A DNA stretch of 52,885 nt from Actinocrinis puniceicyclus (lineage in GTDB: Bacteria; Actinomycetota; Actinomycetes; Streptomycetales; Catenulisporaceae), in the NCBI RefSeq assembly GCF_018283645.1, contig NZ_JAGSXH010000001.1, positions 1 to 52,885 on the forward strand. Reading direction: 5' to 3'. Positions 1 to 8,494 of the stretch are shown here, piece by piece. A program made the translations under genes and the position numbers. The notes under the pieces were generated by a model, which saw only the letters and a list, made by a program, of their open reading frames with translations, had not been told where the DNA came from and made no database searches. How positions within the stretch are numbered: position 1 is the stretch's first letter; each line of letters opens with the position of its first letter.

Positions 1-1289
1 AGGGTCAGCTCGTTGGAGGAGTTGTGCGTCCAGGTCTGGTTCGCCGCACCGTTGCAGGTGTAGATCTGCTGCTGGGTGCCCAGCGTCGTGGTGCTGTTCG
101 GGTCGTCCAGGCACTTGCCCGCACCCACCGCGTGCAACGCACCCGTGCTACCGCCGCCGCCACCACCGCCGCCACCACCGCTGGACGAGCCGCCCCACGC
201 GGTGAGGGTGGAGTTGTAGGCGGGCTTGGGCTGGTAGTTGCTGTCGTACATGGTCGCGGCGCCGTACCCGGAGAAGGTGCCCGGGATCCAGGAGTCGGCG
301 TCGCCGACGCCCCATTGCGAGACTCCGACGCAGCGCGAGACGCTCAGGCACCACTTGACGATGTTGCCGTAGTCGGTGGCCTGCTGCTGGAGGTTTCCGC
401 TGGAGGCCGGCAGCGGGATGCGGTCGTCCAGTTCGGTGACCGCCACGTCCAGGCCCAGGGCGGCGAAGCGCTGCATGTTGGCCTGCATGCTGCTGGGCAC
501 CTGGCCGACGATGAAGTGGCTCTCCAGGCCGATGCCGCCCAGCGGTACGCCCTGCTGCAGCAGTTGCTGGGCGAGGGTGTACATCGCGTTGCTCTTGGAG
601 TTCTCGCCCTCGATGTTGTAGTCGTTCAGGTACAGCTTGGCGTTGGGGTCGGCGGCGTGCGCGGTCTTGATGGCGTCGGCGATGTACGCCTCGCCGCCGC
701 CGAAGGCGTTGTAGAACACGTCCTGGCGGTAGGAGCCGTCCTCGTTGAGGGGCTCGTTGACCACGTCCCAGGCGTAGATCTTGCCCTTGTAGTGGGTGAC
801 CTCGGTGGTGATGTGGGACTCCATCACGCCCTTGACCTGGCTCAGCGGCAGGCTGGAGACCCAGCCGGGCAGCTGGGAGTGCCAGACCAGGTTGTGGCCG
901 CGCACGCGCATGTTGTGCGACTGCGCGAAGTTGACGATGCCGTCGCCGGGCCCGAAGTTGTAGGAGCCGTTGGACGGCTCGGTGGTGTCCCACTTCATCT
1001 CGTTGCCGGGGGTGACCATGTCGAACTGGGTGCCGGCCAGGTTGGTGATCGTGGAGTTGTTCACCATGTTGCCGGTCAGCTCGGTACCCATGTACCGGCT
1101 CTGCGCCTCGGCCGCCGCACGCAGCGTCGAAGCGGCCGAGGCCGAGCCGGCCAGAGCCACCGCGCCGGCCGTCGTCGCGACCGCGGCGACGGTTCCGGCC
1201 GCGTACAGGGCACGCAGCTTGCGCCGCCGACCGGAGGGGCCGGGCTGGGGCCGACTCGCTCCGATACCGGCGCCGATGTCGATATCCAT
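1..1289 (-). CDS. GH10 endo-1,4-beta-xylanase with C-terminal CBM13 (partial, 3' end outside window)
   Basis: Secreted enzyme predicted to cut internal beta-1,4 bonds of xylan. Reading the minus strand from the ATG at 1289 gives a basic N-terminus and a hydrophobic stretch ending near Ala-Ala at residues 52-53, a signal peptide. The GH10 domain follows: WDVVNEPLN carries the acid/base Glu at about 179, and VTELDD carries the nucleophile Glu at about 286. A Gly-rich linker and the start of a ricin-type beta-trefoil come next (GKCLDD, then NQTW). The frame is open to base 1, so the end of CBM13 lies outside. An AAAGGGA ribosome site sits about ten bases before the start. Three GAAA/TTTC palindromes lie upstream. 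The family call is firm; substrate preference is inferred from the family. Confidence 0.95.
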   Translation of the reverse strand, partial: MDIDIGAGIGASRPQPGPSGRRRKLRALYAAGTVAAVATTAGAVALAGSASAASTLRAAAEAQSRYMGTELTGNMVNNSTITNLAGTQFDMVTPGNEMKWDTTEPSNGSYNFGPGDGIVNFAQSHNMRVRGHNLVWHSQLPGWVSSLPLSQVKGVMESHITTEVTHYKGKIYAWDVVNEPLNEDGSYRQDVFYNAFGGGEAYIADAIKTAHAADPNAKLYLNDYNIEGENSKSNAMYTLAQQLLQQGVPLGGIGLESHFIVGQVPSSMQANMQRFAALGLDVAVTELDDRIPLPASSGNLQQQATDYGNIVKWCLSVSRCVGVSQWGVGDADSWIPGTFSGYGAATMYDSNYQPKPAYNSTLTAWGGSSSGGGGGGGGGGSTGALHAVGAGKCLDDPNSTTTLGTQQQIYTCNGAANQTWTHNSSNELT

Positions 1290-1377
1290 TGGGCTAGTCC
1301 CTTTCCGCCCCGGCCGTACGCCGTCCATAGCGCTGACGCGGACGGCTCTCGTGGCTGGCTACGGCCGGCGAACGTCT

Positions 1378-1389
1378 CGAAATCTTTCG
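1378..1389. promoter_or_regulatory. Palindrome CGAAATCTTTCG upstream of xylanase
   Basis: Inverted repeat CGAAA-TC-TTTCG about 90 bases before the xylanase start. It resembles the CGAAA(C/G)TTTCG elements described upstream of actinomycete xylanase genes. It is the copy closest to the gene. Confidence 0.55.
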
Positions 1390-1468
1390 GTATCACGGCA
1401 GGCTCGCCGCGACGCGGTGACGTTAGGACCGGGCGTCGGAAACCGTCAAGGCTCTGGTCTCGTTGGCC

Positions 1469-1478
1469 GAAAGCTTTC
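1469..1478. promoter_or_regulatory. Palindrome GAAAGCTTTC upstream of xylanase
   Basis: Perfect 10-base inverted repeat of the same GAAA/TTTC type as its neighbours, 13 bases from the third copy. Likely a repressor or activator site for the xylanase gene. Confidence 0.55.
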
Positions 1479-1490
1479 AGGGCGTCAGCT

Positions 1491-1500
1491 GGAAAGTTTC
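1491..1500. promoter_or_regulatory. Palindrome GGAAAGTTTC upstream of xylanase
   Basis: The core GAAAGTTTC matches the half-site pattern of the two other elements in this gap and is closest to the published xylanase-type element. Three copies in about 120 bases suggest cooperative binding. Confidence 0.5.
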
Positions 1501-1692
1501 ACGCCACGTGATGGGATTACTTCCGGTGTGCCGCGGCGGGAATCGATCGCGCGCGACGAGGCGAAGCGAAGCGGGCGGCGGCGGCGGCGCGCCCCGGCGT
1601 AGCCGCCGTGGCATGCACACCGCCGCCGCCCTGCGCTGTCAGGGATCTGTTTCGCGCCTCGGCGCCCGCGACGAGCGCGGTTTCCCCGCGGG

Positions 1693-2403
1693 TTACTTCA
1701 GTTCGGCCCGCACCTTCTTCGCGTCGTCGCGAGCCTGCTTCAGATCCTTGCGCGCACTCTTCGCCGCGTCCACCAGCGGGGTGATGGCGCCACGGATCGC
1801 GGTGGCGTCCGCGCCCGGCTGGATCGCCAGCAGCGTGGCCGTCTTCCCCGACTCGGCCTGCTCGGCGTTCTGGACCCGCGTCTGCAGGTCGGCCAGCTGG
1901 GCCTGCTCGGCGGCGGTGGCGCCGCCGGGCTGCTTCGCCACCCGCTCGGCCAGCTTGTCGTGCACCTTCCGCAGCGCGGAGACGGCCGCGGCCTCGATAT
2001 CGAACGCGTCGGTGAGGTGGACCTTCGGCACGACCAGCATGTACACCCGGTACTGGTCCACCATGACGGTCTCGTCCGCGCGCACCGCCGCGACCGCGCT
2101 CTCCGCGGCGACCTTGCCGCGCAGCGCGGTCAGGCCACTGACATCAGAGGTCAGCAGGCTGCCGAGCGCGGAGCGGTCGGCGCTGGTCAGGTGTGCCGCG
2201 TTGGTCACCGCGAGCTGGAGCGCGCGCAGGGTCTCCAGCCGTCCGTCGATGCGCGCGGTGGCCAGCGCCTTGACCGCGTCGAGGCCCAAGCCGGACCGGG
2301 CCGCGGGCGCGGGTGTGCTCTGTGCCTGGGCGGGCAAGGCGATCCCGGCGGCCAGCACCGCCGTGGCGGTGGTCGCCACACCGAGGCGTGTAAGGGTCTT
2401 CAC
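1693..2403 (-). CDS. Secreted alpha-helical protein of unknown function
   Basis: The GTG start at 2403 gives 236 residues; the frame is open further upstream, but only from this start does the protein begin with a normal signal peptide (basic KTLTR, a hydrophobic Ala/Val-rich core, cleavage near ALPAQAQS). The mature part is rich in Ala, Lys, Asp and Glu and is probably mostly helical, with a coiled-coil-like C-terminus full of Lys/Asp/Arg. No catalytic motif is recognisable. It lies 40 bases downstream of the small lipoprotein gene on the same strand, so the two are probably co-transcribed envelope proteins. I do not recognise a family. Confidence 0.8.
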   Translation of the reverse strand: MKTLTRLGVATTATAVLAAGIALPAQAQSTPAPAARSGLGLDAVKALATARIDGRLETLRALQLAVTNAAHLTSADRSALGSLLTSDVSGLTALRGKVAAESAVAAVRADETVMVDQYRVYMLVVPKVHLTDAFDIEAAAVSALRKVHDKLAERVAKQPGGATAAEQAQLADLQTRVQNAEQAESGKTATLLAIQPGADATAIRGAITPLVDAAKSARKDLKQARDDAKKVRAELK

Positions 2404-2443
2404 GATGGATTCCCGTCTTCGTAACGTCGTGCGGCGGCTTCGG

Positions 2444-2731
2444 TCAGCCGCCGTCGGAGGGGCTCTGGGTGGCCTGCGCGAGCGCGGAGTCCAGCCCGGA
2501 AAGCTGGCCGTCGACCGCGCTGAGGTCGGAGTCGACGCCCGCGCCCGCGGGTGTGGTGCCGTCCGGCGCGCCGGCGGGCACCGCGCCGACGCCGGCCGTG
2601 CTCGTGACCGAGCCCGCGGGCTGTGACGCGACGGACTGCGCGCGGCAGCCGGCCAGCACACCCGCCAGCGCCGTGGCGCACAGGACCGACGTGGCCGCCG
2701 CAACCGCTCTACCGGTCGCTCGTTTCACCAT
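2444..2731 (-). CDS. Small lipoprotein, unknown function
   Basis: 95 residues with a type II signal sequence: basic N-terminus, hydrophobic core and a lipobox ending in LAGC near residue 29. The mature part is short, rich in Gly/Ala/Ser/Asp and probably disordered. GGAGG lies only one base before the ATG at 2731 and four before an in-frame GTG at 2728, so the GTG may be the true start. It is first in a probable two-gene operon with the secreted protein at 1693-2403. The role may be anchoring or partnering that protein; nothing shows this directly. Confidence 0.75.
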   Translation of the reverse strand: MVKRATGRAVAAATSVLCATALAGVLAGCRAQSVASQPAGSVTSTAGVGAVPAGAPDGTTPAGAGVDSDLSAVDGQLSGLDSALAQATQSPSDGG

Positions 2732-2942
2732 TCCTCCAACCGAATCGCTCTGGACACCACCGACTATCGCGGGCCGGGTGTAAGAGCCCGGTAAACGCTC
2801 CCGGCGCGATGACGGCGCGGTTCTTGCGCCGGGGCTCGCCGCTTATGATCGACAGCACGGCGGACGGCGGACGGCGGCCGGCGAACGTCGGCTGGCCGGC
2901 GGCTGGACTGCGGCGGGAGCGGGAGAAGGAGAGGGGCGCGGC

Positions 2943-3923
2943 ATGCGCGCGGTGATGGTCGAGCGATACGGCGGGCCCGAGGTCCTCAAGCCGACCGAGC
3001 TGCCCGAGCCGCAACCGCGGCCGGGCCAGGTTTCGATCGAGGTGGCGTACGCGGGAATCAACTACGCGGACGTCATGGCGCGCCGGGACGGCTACCAGGT
3101 CTCGGCGCTGCCGTTCGTGCCAGGACTGGAGCTCTCCGGCACGGTGCGCGCCCTCGGGTCCGGTGCGACAGGGTTCCGGCTCGGTCAGCCGGTGGCCGCG
3201 TTCGTCCCCTCCGGCGGATACGCGCAAGTCGCGGTCGCCGGCCTCGCGAGCGTGTACCCGCTGCCGGAGGGCACCGATCTGCGCGAGGCGGCGACCTGGC
3301 TCGCGGTGCTGCCGACCGCGTACGCGCTGCTGCACCGGATCGGCCGCCTCGCCGCCGGTGAGACAGTGCTCGTACACAGCGCGGCCGGCGGTGTCGGCAC
3401 CGCGATCGGGCAACTGGCGCGCGCCGCCGGGGCCGCGGCCGTCTACGGCGTCGTGTCCTCGCCCCGGAAGGTGGCCTTCGCGCTCCGCTTCGGCTACGAC
3501 CGGGTGTTCGTCGGGGACCGGTACGCCGCGGCGCTTGCGGAGGCGACCGGCGGACGCGGCGTCGACCTGATCCTCGACCCGGTCGGCGGCGAGACGCTGC
3601 GCACCGGGCTGTCGCTGCTGGCCCGCTTCGGCCGGCTCGTCTCCTACGGCAACGCGGGCGCGCAGGAGCCGTGGCGGGCCGGGCCCGGCGAACTGTACCC
3701 GCGCGCGCTGAGCGTGTCAGGGTTCTCGCTGCGCGCGATCAGCCGGGAGGAACCGGCGCTGCTGCGGCAGATCACCGAGAGCGCGATCCGGGCGGCGCGC
3801 GCCGCGGCCGTCCAGACCCCGATCACCGGCGAATACGCGCTCGAAGAGGTCGCCGAGGCGCACCGGATGCTCGAATCGCGGGCGACGACGGGCAAGCTCG
3901 TCGCGCGTGTCGCAGAGCACTGA
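2943..3923 (+). CDS. Zinc-independent quinone oxidoreductase (MDR superfamily)
   Basis: 326-residue medium-chain dehydrogenase/reductase predicted to reduce quinones or other enones with NADPH. The N-terminal GroES-like domain has the family's FVPGLELSG motif. The Rossmann domain has AAGGVGTAIGQLA as its nucleotide-binding glycine motif near residue 148, followed by LDPVGG. The structural and catalytic zinc ligands of alcohol dehydrogenases are absent, as in QOR-type proteins. The ATG follows a purine-rich GGAGAAGGAGAGG stretch. It converges on the dehydratase gene with a gap of about 26 bases. The physiological substrate cannot be told. Confidence 0.92.
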   Translation: MRAVMVERYGGPEVLKPTELPEPQPRPGQVSIEVAYAGINYADVMARRDGYQVSALPFVPGLELSGTVRALGSGATGFRLGQPVAAFVPSGGYAQVAVAGLASVYPLPEGTDLREAATWLAVLPTAYALLHRIGRLAAGETVLVHSAAGGVGTAIGQLARAAGAAAVYGVVSSPRKVAFALRFGYDRVFVGDRYAAALAEATGGRGVDLILDPVGGETLRTGLSLLARFGRLVSYGNAGAQEPWRAGPGELYPRALSVSGFSLRAISREEPALLRQITESAIRAARAAAVQTPITGEYALEEVAEAHRMLESRATTGKLVARVAEH

Positions 3924-3949
3924 CGGTCTCGGCCACCGAGGGCCCCGGT

Positions 3950-4945
3950 TCAGGCCGGCAGCGGGGTGCCGAGCACCGCGGACAGTTCCGCCTCGCTCAC
4001 GTTGCCGCCGCTGCAGATCAGGCCCACGTTCCTGCCCGCGTACTGTTCGCGGCGGGCCAGCAGCCCGGCCAGCGCGGCGGCACCCGCGCCCTCCGCCATC
4101 GTGTGCGCGGCGACGAGCATGAGGCGCTGCGCGGCGCGGATCTCCGTGTCGTCGAGCAGCAGGAAGTCGGCCAGCAGCGCTCGCATGATGCGCTGCGGGA
4201 GGTGGAACGCCTCACCGGTGGACAGGCCCTCGATCACGGTCTTGTTCGGCCGTTGCACGGGTGAACCGCCGCGCCAGGACTCGTATGCGGCCGGGGCCTG
4301 CGCCGACTGCACGCCGATCACACGGCAGTCCGGCGCGACGGCTCGCGCGCTCAGGCACGCCCCGGCCGCGCCCGTGCCCGAGCCGACCGGCACGAACAAT
4401 GCGTCGAGCCTGGGCGCGACCTCGAACATTTCCAGCGCCGCGGTCGCCACACCCGCGATCAGCTTCGCTTCGTTGCCGGAGTCGACGTAGCGCGCCCCCG
4501 ACTCGGCGGCCAGTTGCGCGGCGATCCGGCGGCATTCGTCGAAGTGCTCGCCGCGCAGCACGAGTTCGGCGCCGAGCGCCCGCACCGCCGCGGCCTTGAC
4601 CGGGTTCGCGCTCTGAGGCATGACGATCGTGCACGGCGCCCCGAACTGCCGCGCGGCGTATGCGACCGACTGGGCGTGGTTGCCGGTGGAGGCCGCGACC
4701 ACTCCCCCGGCGCGCTGCCCCGGCGAGAGCGAGGCGAGCAGTGTCAGCCCGCCGCGCACCTTGAACGCCCCGACCGGCTGGGCGTTCTCGTGTTTGATCC
4801 ACACCGTCGCGCCGACGGCCTCGTTCAGAACGGGATACGTCCAGGCGGGCGTGGGCGGCAGATGCGCCGCGAGCACCCGGCGCGCCTCCAGGACGTCGGT
4901 GAACGTCGGTTCGTCGGGAAGCGCGGCGCTGTGCGATGTGGTCAT
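3950..4945 (-). CDS. PLP-dependent threonine/serine dehydratase
   Basis: 331 residues, fold type II PLP enzyme that deaminates L-threonine or L-serine to a 2-oxoacid and ammonia. GAFKVRGG contains the Schiff-base lysine (about residue 62); a glycine-rich phosphate loop, GSGTGAAGA, lies in the middle, and SGGN near the C-terminus contacts the pyridine ring. There is no C-terminal ACT regulatory domain, so this resembles the short catabolic form. The frame is open further upstream, but AGAGG nine bases before the ATG at 4945 supports this start. The divergent ArsR gene starts about 130 bases away. The exact amino acid substrate is not certain; a serine racemase is the alternative. Confidence 0.92.
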   Translation of the reverse strand: MTTSHSAALPDEPTFTDVLEARRVLAAHLPPTPAWTYPVLNEAVGATVWIKHENAQPVGAFKVRGGLTLLASLSPGQRAGGVVAASTGNHAQSVAYAARQFGAPCTIVMPQSANPVKAAAVRALGAELVLRGEHFDECRRIAAQLAAESGARYVDSGNEAKLIAGVATAALEMFEVAPRLDALFVPVGSGTGAAGACLSARAVAPDCRVIGVQSAQAPAAYESWRGGSPVQRPNKTVIEGLSTGEAFHLPQRIMRALLADFLLLDDTEIRAAQRLMLVAAHTMAEGAGAAALAGLLARREQYAGRNVGLICSGGNVSEAELSAVLGTPLPA

Positions 4946-5062
4946 GCCGTTCATCCTCTTGAGCGCCGTGAGCGGTTGTCCACCGGTTTCGCGCAGCCCT
5001 GGGCAGCCCTGGGACCGCTTTCGCGCGACCTGCGGACCATCCTTGACACGGCCGGGACATTG

Positions 5063-5080
5063 CATAACCATTTGGTTATG
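5063..5080. promoter_or_regulatory. Perfect palindrome over the ArsR-gene start (probable autoregulatory operator)
   Basis: CATAACCA-TT-TGGTTATG is a perfect 8-base inverted repeat with a two-base centre. Its right arm ends in the ATG of the ArsR-type gene. TTGACA lies at 5043-5048, so the palindrome overlaps the expected -10 region, and the transcript may be leaderless. This geometry is typical of a self-repressing ArsR regulator. Confidence 0.7.
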
Positions 5081-5434
5081 GAAACGGCGACCCTCTCCGA
5101 GGTGGAGCTCGACGCGGCGTTCACCGCGCTGGCCGATCCGACCCGCCGGGCGATCATCTCCCGGCTGGCTCGGGGGGAGGCCGGGGTGCTGGAGCTGACC
5201 GAGCGGTTCCCGATGAGCCAGCCGGCGATCTCGAAGCACCTGAAGGTGCTGGAGGCGGCCGGGCTGATCTCGCGGCGCAGGCAGGCGCAGCGCCGCCCGT
5301 GCCGGCTCGAACCGCTGCGGCTCAAGCAGCTGGCCGACTGGGTCGGCTCGTACCGCGAGTTCTGGGAGGCCGGTTTCCAGCGCCTCGACGATTACCTGGA
5401 CGATCTGCAACAACAGGAGGAACAACCGCGATGA
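5078..5434 (+). CDS. ArsR-family winged-helix repressor
   Basis: 118 residues. ALADPTRRAIISRLARGE and the recognition helix region MSQPAISKHLKVLEAAGLI are classic ArsR/SmtB features of the subgroup paired with SRPBCC proteins; no metal-binding cysteine cluster is seen. The ATG at 5078 sits inside a perfect palindrome, and no ribosome site precedes it, suggesting leaderless translation. The stop overlaps the next start by ATGA, so the regulator and the SRPBCC protein are translationally coupled. It probably represses its own operon. The ligand is unknown. Confidence 0.9.
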   Translation: METATLSEVELDAAFTALADPTRRAIISRLARGEAGVLELTERFPMSQPAISKHLKVLEAAGLISRRRQAQRRPCRLEPLRLKQLADWVGSYREFWEAGFQRLDDYLDDLQQQEEQPR

Positions 5435-5961
5435 ACGCTCAGCACACGGCGCCACAAACCGCGACGCACACGGCGAGCGCGCACCCCGCCCTCGAACTCG
5501 AGATCCCGCCGGGCCTGCCGGTGATCAACTACCGGCGCTTCGTCAAGGCCCCGCCCGACCTCGTCTTCACCGCCTTCACCGATCCGCGGCACCTGCGCAA
5601 CTGGTGGGGCCCGCGGCGGATGGAGCTGGTGGTGTGCGAGGTCGATCTTCGCGTCGGCGGCGGCTACCGGTTCGTCTCGCGCGCCCCGGACGGACAGGAG
5701 TTCGGTTTCCACGGCGAGTACCGCGAGATCGACCGGCCCAACCGACTGGTGAACACTTTCGTGTTCGAAGGCGCCCCGGACCACTACGCCGTGGACACGG
5801 CGGTGTTCGAACGGGTCGAGGGCGGCACGCTGATCCGCGGCGAATCGGTGCACGACAGCGTCGAGGCGCGCGACGCACACGTGGCCGCCGGCATGGAGCC
5901 GGGCATGATCGAGACCATGGATCGACTCGACGACCTCGTCGCCGCCGCGCAGACGGTATAG
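5431..5961 (+). CDS. SRPBCC (AHSA1-like) protein
   Basis: 176 residues. An AHSA1/START-like ligand-binding fold is indicated by FVKAPPDLVFTAFTDP, RNWWGP and the GGGYRF-to-FHGEYREI segment, the standard order in this family. The start at 5431 is preceded by AGGAGG ten bases upstream and overlaps the ArsR stop by ATGA. About 30 residues of Thr/Ala-rich extension precede the domain. Proteins of this type paired with ArsR regulators are thought to bind hydrophobic ligands; the ligand here is not known. The same two domains occur fused in one gene at 43734-44525. Confidence 0.88.
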   Translation: MNAQHTAPQTATHTASAHPALELEIPPGLPVINYRRFVKAPPDLVFTAFTDPRHLRNWWGPRRMELVVCEVDLRVGGGYRFVSRAPDGQEFGFHGEYREIDRPNRLVNTFVFEGAPDHYAVDTAVFERVEGGTLIRGESVHDSVEARDAHVAAGMEPGMIETMDRLDDLVAAAQTV

Positions 5962-6090
5962 CACCGGCCCAGGCCAGACCGGGCACGGGTTTCCGCATCG
6001 TCACCGCGGCCGCCACCGCCTCGGTGCATGGCGCCGGGAACGCGGGGCAATAGACGGCGCCCGATCCCGCGATCCCTGACTTGGCGGACG

Positions 6091-7380
6091 ATGAGTGAAT
6101 CACCGACGGAACGTCAAGGGCCGGTTTCGGTAGAGCCGGCCGCGGTTTCGGTAGAGCCGGACATACGGCGGGATCCTCCGGCCGCTGAGCGCTCCCGCCG
6201 TCCTCGCCTGCATCCCCTTGACGTGTTCGCGCTGGCGCTGCTGGTCGCGGGCGCGCTGTGCGTGGCCACCGGCGCCCTCTCCCGGCCCGACACCTCGGCG
6301 ATCCTGCACCGGATCCTGCCGCTGCTGCTGTTCCTCGGCACGGTGATCATCCTGGCCGAGCTGACCGGCCGAGCGCAGACCTTCGACGTGGTCGCCACCC
6401 GGCTGGCGATCGCCGGGCGCGGGCGCTACGGCCTGCTGTTCGCGCTGTGCGTGCTGATGGCCGTGGTCACCACGGTGGGCCTGAACCTGGACACCACCGC
6501 CGTGCTGCTGACCCCGATCATGCTGGCGATGGCGGCGCGGGTCGGGCTGCCGCTGCTGCCGCTGGCGATGACCACGGTGCTGCTGGCGAACACCGCGAGC
6601 CTGCTGCTGCCGGTCGGGAACCTGACGAACCTGCTGGCCGCGGACCGGGTCACGCTCAACGCGGTGGATTTCGCGGCGCGGATGGCCACCCCCGAGGCCG
6701 CGAGTGTCGCGGTGACCATGGCGGTGCTCTGGTTCGGGTACTGGAGCCGGTCCAGGCGCGGCGGGGCGGCGCGCTACGAACTGCCCGAACCGTTCGCGCC
6801 GCGCGACCGGGTGCTGTGCGTGGTCGCCGGGGCGGCGTGCATGCTGTTCGTCGGCGCGATCCTGCTGGGCGCGCCGCTCGGCGCCGCCTCCGCCGCGGCC
6901 GCGGCCGTCACGGTCGCGGCCTTCGCGCTGCGCGAGCGCGCGGCGCTGCGCTGGTCGCTGCTGCCGTGGCGGCTGCTGGCCACCGTCACCGGGATGTTCC
7001 TGGTGGTGCAGACGATCACGGTGCACGGCCTCGGCTCGCTGGTCGCGCACCTGGTCGGCGCATCGAACTCGTTTCCGGGCCAGATGCGCGCCGCCGGCAC
7101 CGGGGCGCTGCTGGCGAACCTCGTCAACAACCTGCCAGCCTACGTCGCGGGCGAGAGCGCGGTGCCGGCGGCGAACCACGGTCAGTTGCTCGCGTTGCTG
7201 ATCGGGGTGAACGTCGGCCCGGTGATCACCGCCTGGGCCTCGCTGGCGACGCTGCTCTGGTACGAGCGATGCGCCGCGTTCGGGCTGCGCATCCCGAAGC
7301 GGCGCACGCTGGTCAACGGCGTGATCCTCGCGGTCCTCGGCGTGTTCGCGGCCACCGCCGCGCTGGCCGTGACCGGGTGA
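6091..7380 (+). CDS. ArsB/NhaD (SLC13-like) ion transporter permease
   Basis: 429 residues with about ten hydrophobic helices. The motif-rich halves NLDTTAVLLTPI and NLVNNLPAY are the inverted-repeat re-entrant loops of the arsenite/Na+:H+ antiporter superfamily. The ATG at 6091 is preferred over an upstream in-frame ATG because the cytosolic leader is then of normal length; no strong ribosome site is seen. The N-terminus carries a 7-residue duplication (VSVEP units) from an 18-base direct repeat at 6122-6139 and 6143-6160. The transported ion is unresolved: the nearby ArsR gene is of the SRPBCC type, not an arsenic sensor. It converges on the F420 enzyme, 10 bases apart. Confidence 0.85.
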   Translation: MSESPTERQGPVSVEPAAVSVEPDIRRDPPAAERSRRPRLHPLDVFALALLVAGALCVATGALSRPDTSAILHRILPLLLFLGTVIILAELTGRAQTFDVVATRLAIAGRGRYGLLFALCVLMAVVTTVGLNLDTTAVLLTPIMLAMAARVGLPLLPLAMTTVLLANTASLLLPVGNLTNLLAADRVTLNAVDFAARMATPEAASVAVTMAVLWFGYWSRSRRGGAARYELPEPFAPRDRVLCVVAGAACMLFVGAILLGAPLGAASAAAAAVTVAAFALRERAALRWSLLPWRLLATVTGMFLVVQTITVHGLGSLVAHLVGASNSFPGQMRAAGTGALLANLVNNLPAYVAGESAVPAANHGQLLALLIGVNVGPVITAWASLATLLWYERCAAFGLRIPKRRTLVNGVILAVLGVFAATAALAVTG

Positions 7381-7390
7381 GCGACGCGGG

Positions 7391-8383
7391 CTACGAGGCC
7401 GGCAGTTCCGGCACGACCTGCTTGACGAACAGTTCGATGCCTGACTTGTCGTAGGCGGCCTCGGCGAAGTTGAGGATCGCGTATGTCATGCCGAAGCCGC
7501 GCGCCTCGGTCAGGTTCTCCACGATCTGCTCGGGCGTGCCGACCAGGGGGCCGGTGGTGAAGTTGTTCATCGTCTCGTCCAACTTCTGCTCGTTCAGGAA
7601 CGGCGCATACCGGCTGCGGATCCAGGCGAGGCGGTCCTGCACGTCCTTCTCGGTCTCGCCGATCACGACGTTGTAGTTACCGGAGCGCACAATCGCGTCG
7701 AAGTCGGTGCCGACCTCGCGGCAGTGCTCGGCCAGGATCTGCGACTTGCGCTTGAAGACCTCGGGCGTCGCGTCGAAGTTGGTGTATTGGGCGTACTTGG
7801 CGGCGATGCGCAGGGTCTTCTTCTCGCCGCCGCCGGCGATCCACAGCGGGATGCCGCCCTCCTGCAGCGGCAGCGGCCGGCTGATTGCGCCGTCCACCTG
7901 GTAGTGCTTGCCGTCCAGGGTCGCGGTGCCCTCGGTCCACAGTTGGCGCATGATCTGCACGCCTTCGTCGAGCATCCCGAGCCGGTCGCCGGCCGTCGGG
8001 AAGCCGTAGCCGTAGGCGCGCCACTCGTGCTCGTACCAGCCCCCGCCGATACCCATCTCGGCGCGGCCGCCGGAGATCAGGTCCACCGTCGCGGCGACTT
8101 TCGCCAGGTAAGCCGGGTTGCGGTAACCCATGCAGGTGCACATCTGGCCCAGCCGCACTCGGCTGGTCGCGGCGGCGAACGCGGCCATGAGCGTCCACGC
8201 CTCGTGCGTGGCCTGGTCAGTAGGCACCGGCACGGTGTGAAAGTGGTCGTATACCCAGATCGATTCGAAGGGGCCGTTCTCGGCGGTGCGGGCGACGTCG
8301 AGCATCGCGTTCCACTGCTCGGCGGGGTCGATCCCGGTCAGGTCGAGCCGCCAGCCCTGCGGTACAAAGAGTCCTAAGCGCAT
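7391..8383 (-). CDS. LLM-class F420-dependent oxidoreductase
   Basis: 330 residues of the bacterial luciferase-like TIM-barrel family, most members of which in actinomycetes use coenzyme F420. The N-terminus MRLGLFVPQG, the DHF loop (SIWVYDHFHT), the RVRLGQMCTCMGYRNPAYLAK segment in the middle and the GGRAEMGIGGGWYEHEW signature are typical. It is probably a single-gene unit; the divergent-side spacing shows no partner. The substrate cannot be inferred. FMN instead of F420 is the main alternative cofactor. Confidence 0.9.
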   Translation of the reverse strand: MRLGLFVPQGWRLDLTGIDPAEQWNAMLDVARTAENGPFESIWVYDHFHTVPVPTDQATHEAWTLMAAFAAATSRVRLGQMCTCMGYRNPAYLAKVAATVDLISGGRAEMGIGGGWYEHEWRAYGYGFPTAGDRLGMLDEGVQIMRQLWTEGTATLDGKHYQVDGAISRPLPLQEGGIPLWIAGGGEKKTLRIAAKYAQYTNFDATPEVFKRKSQILAEHCREVGTDFDAIVRSGNYNVVIGETEKDVQDRLAWIRSRYAPFLNEQKLDETMNNFTTGPLVGTPEQIVENLTEARGFGMTYAILNFAEAAYDKSGIELFVKQVVPELPAS

Positions 8384-8494
8384 GGTCCCAGACTAGTGAG
8401 GAAGATCCGGTAAGAGCCACTGCCGCTCCCGGGGATGTCACGCTGTCGTCGTCCCCGGCTTCGCCTGGCGCTCGTCCAGTTGTCAGGGCGCCTC

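Larger units (their letters stand above)
1290..1692. other. Intergenic region upstream of the xylanase gene
   Basis: About 400 bases without a convincing gene. It contains the xylanase ribosome site next to 1289 and three related palindromes at 1378-1389, 1469-1478 and 1491-1500. The remainder is GC-rich and low in complexity, and should also hold the end of the transcript that stops at 1693. Confidence 0.6.

Noticed and set aside
24-1511. Long plus-strand frames across the xylanase gene
   Set aside because: They are antisense shadows of the GH10 gene; GC-rich DNA leaves them open.
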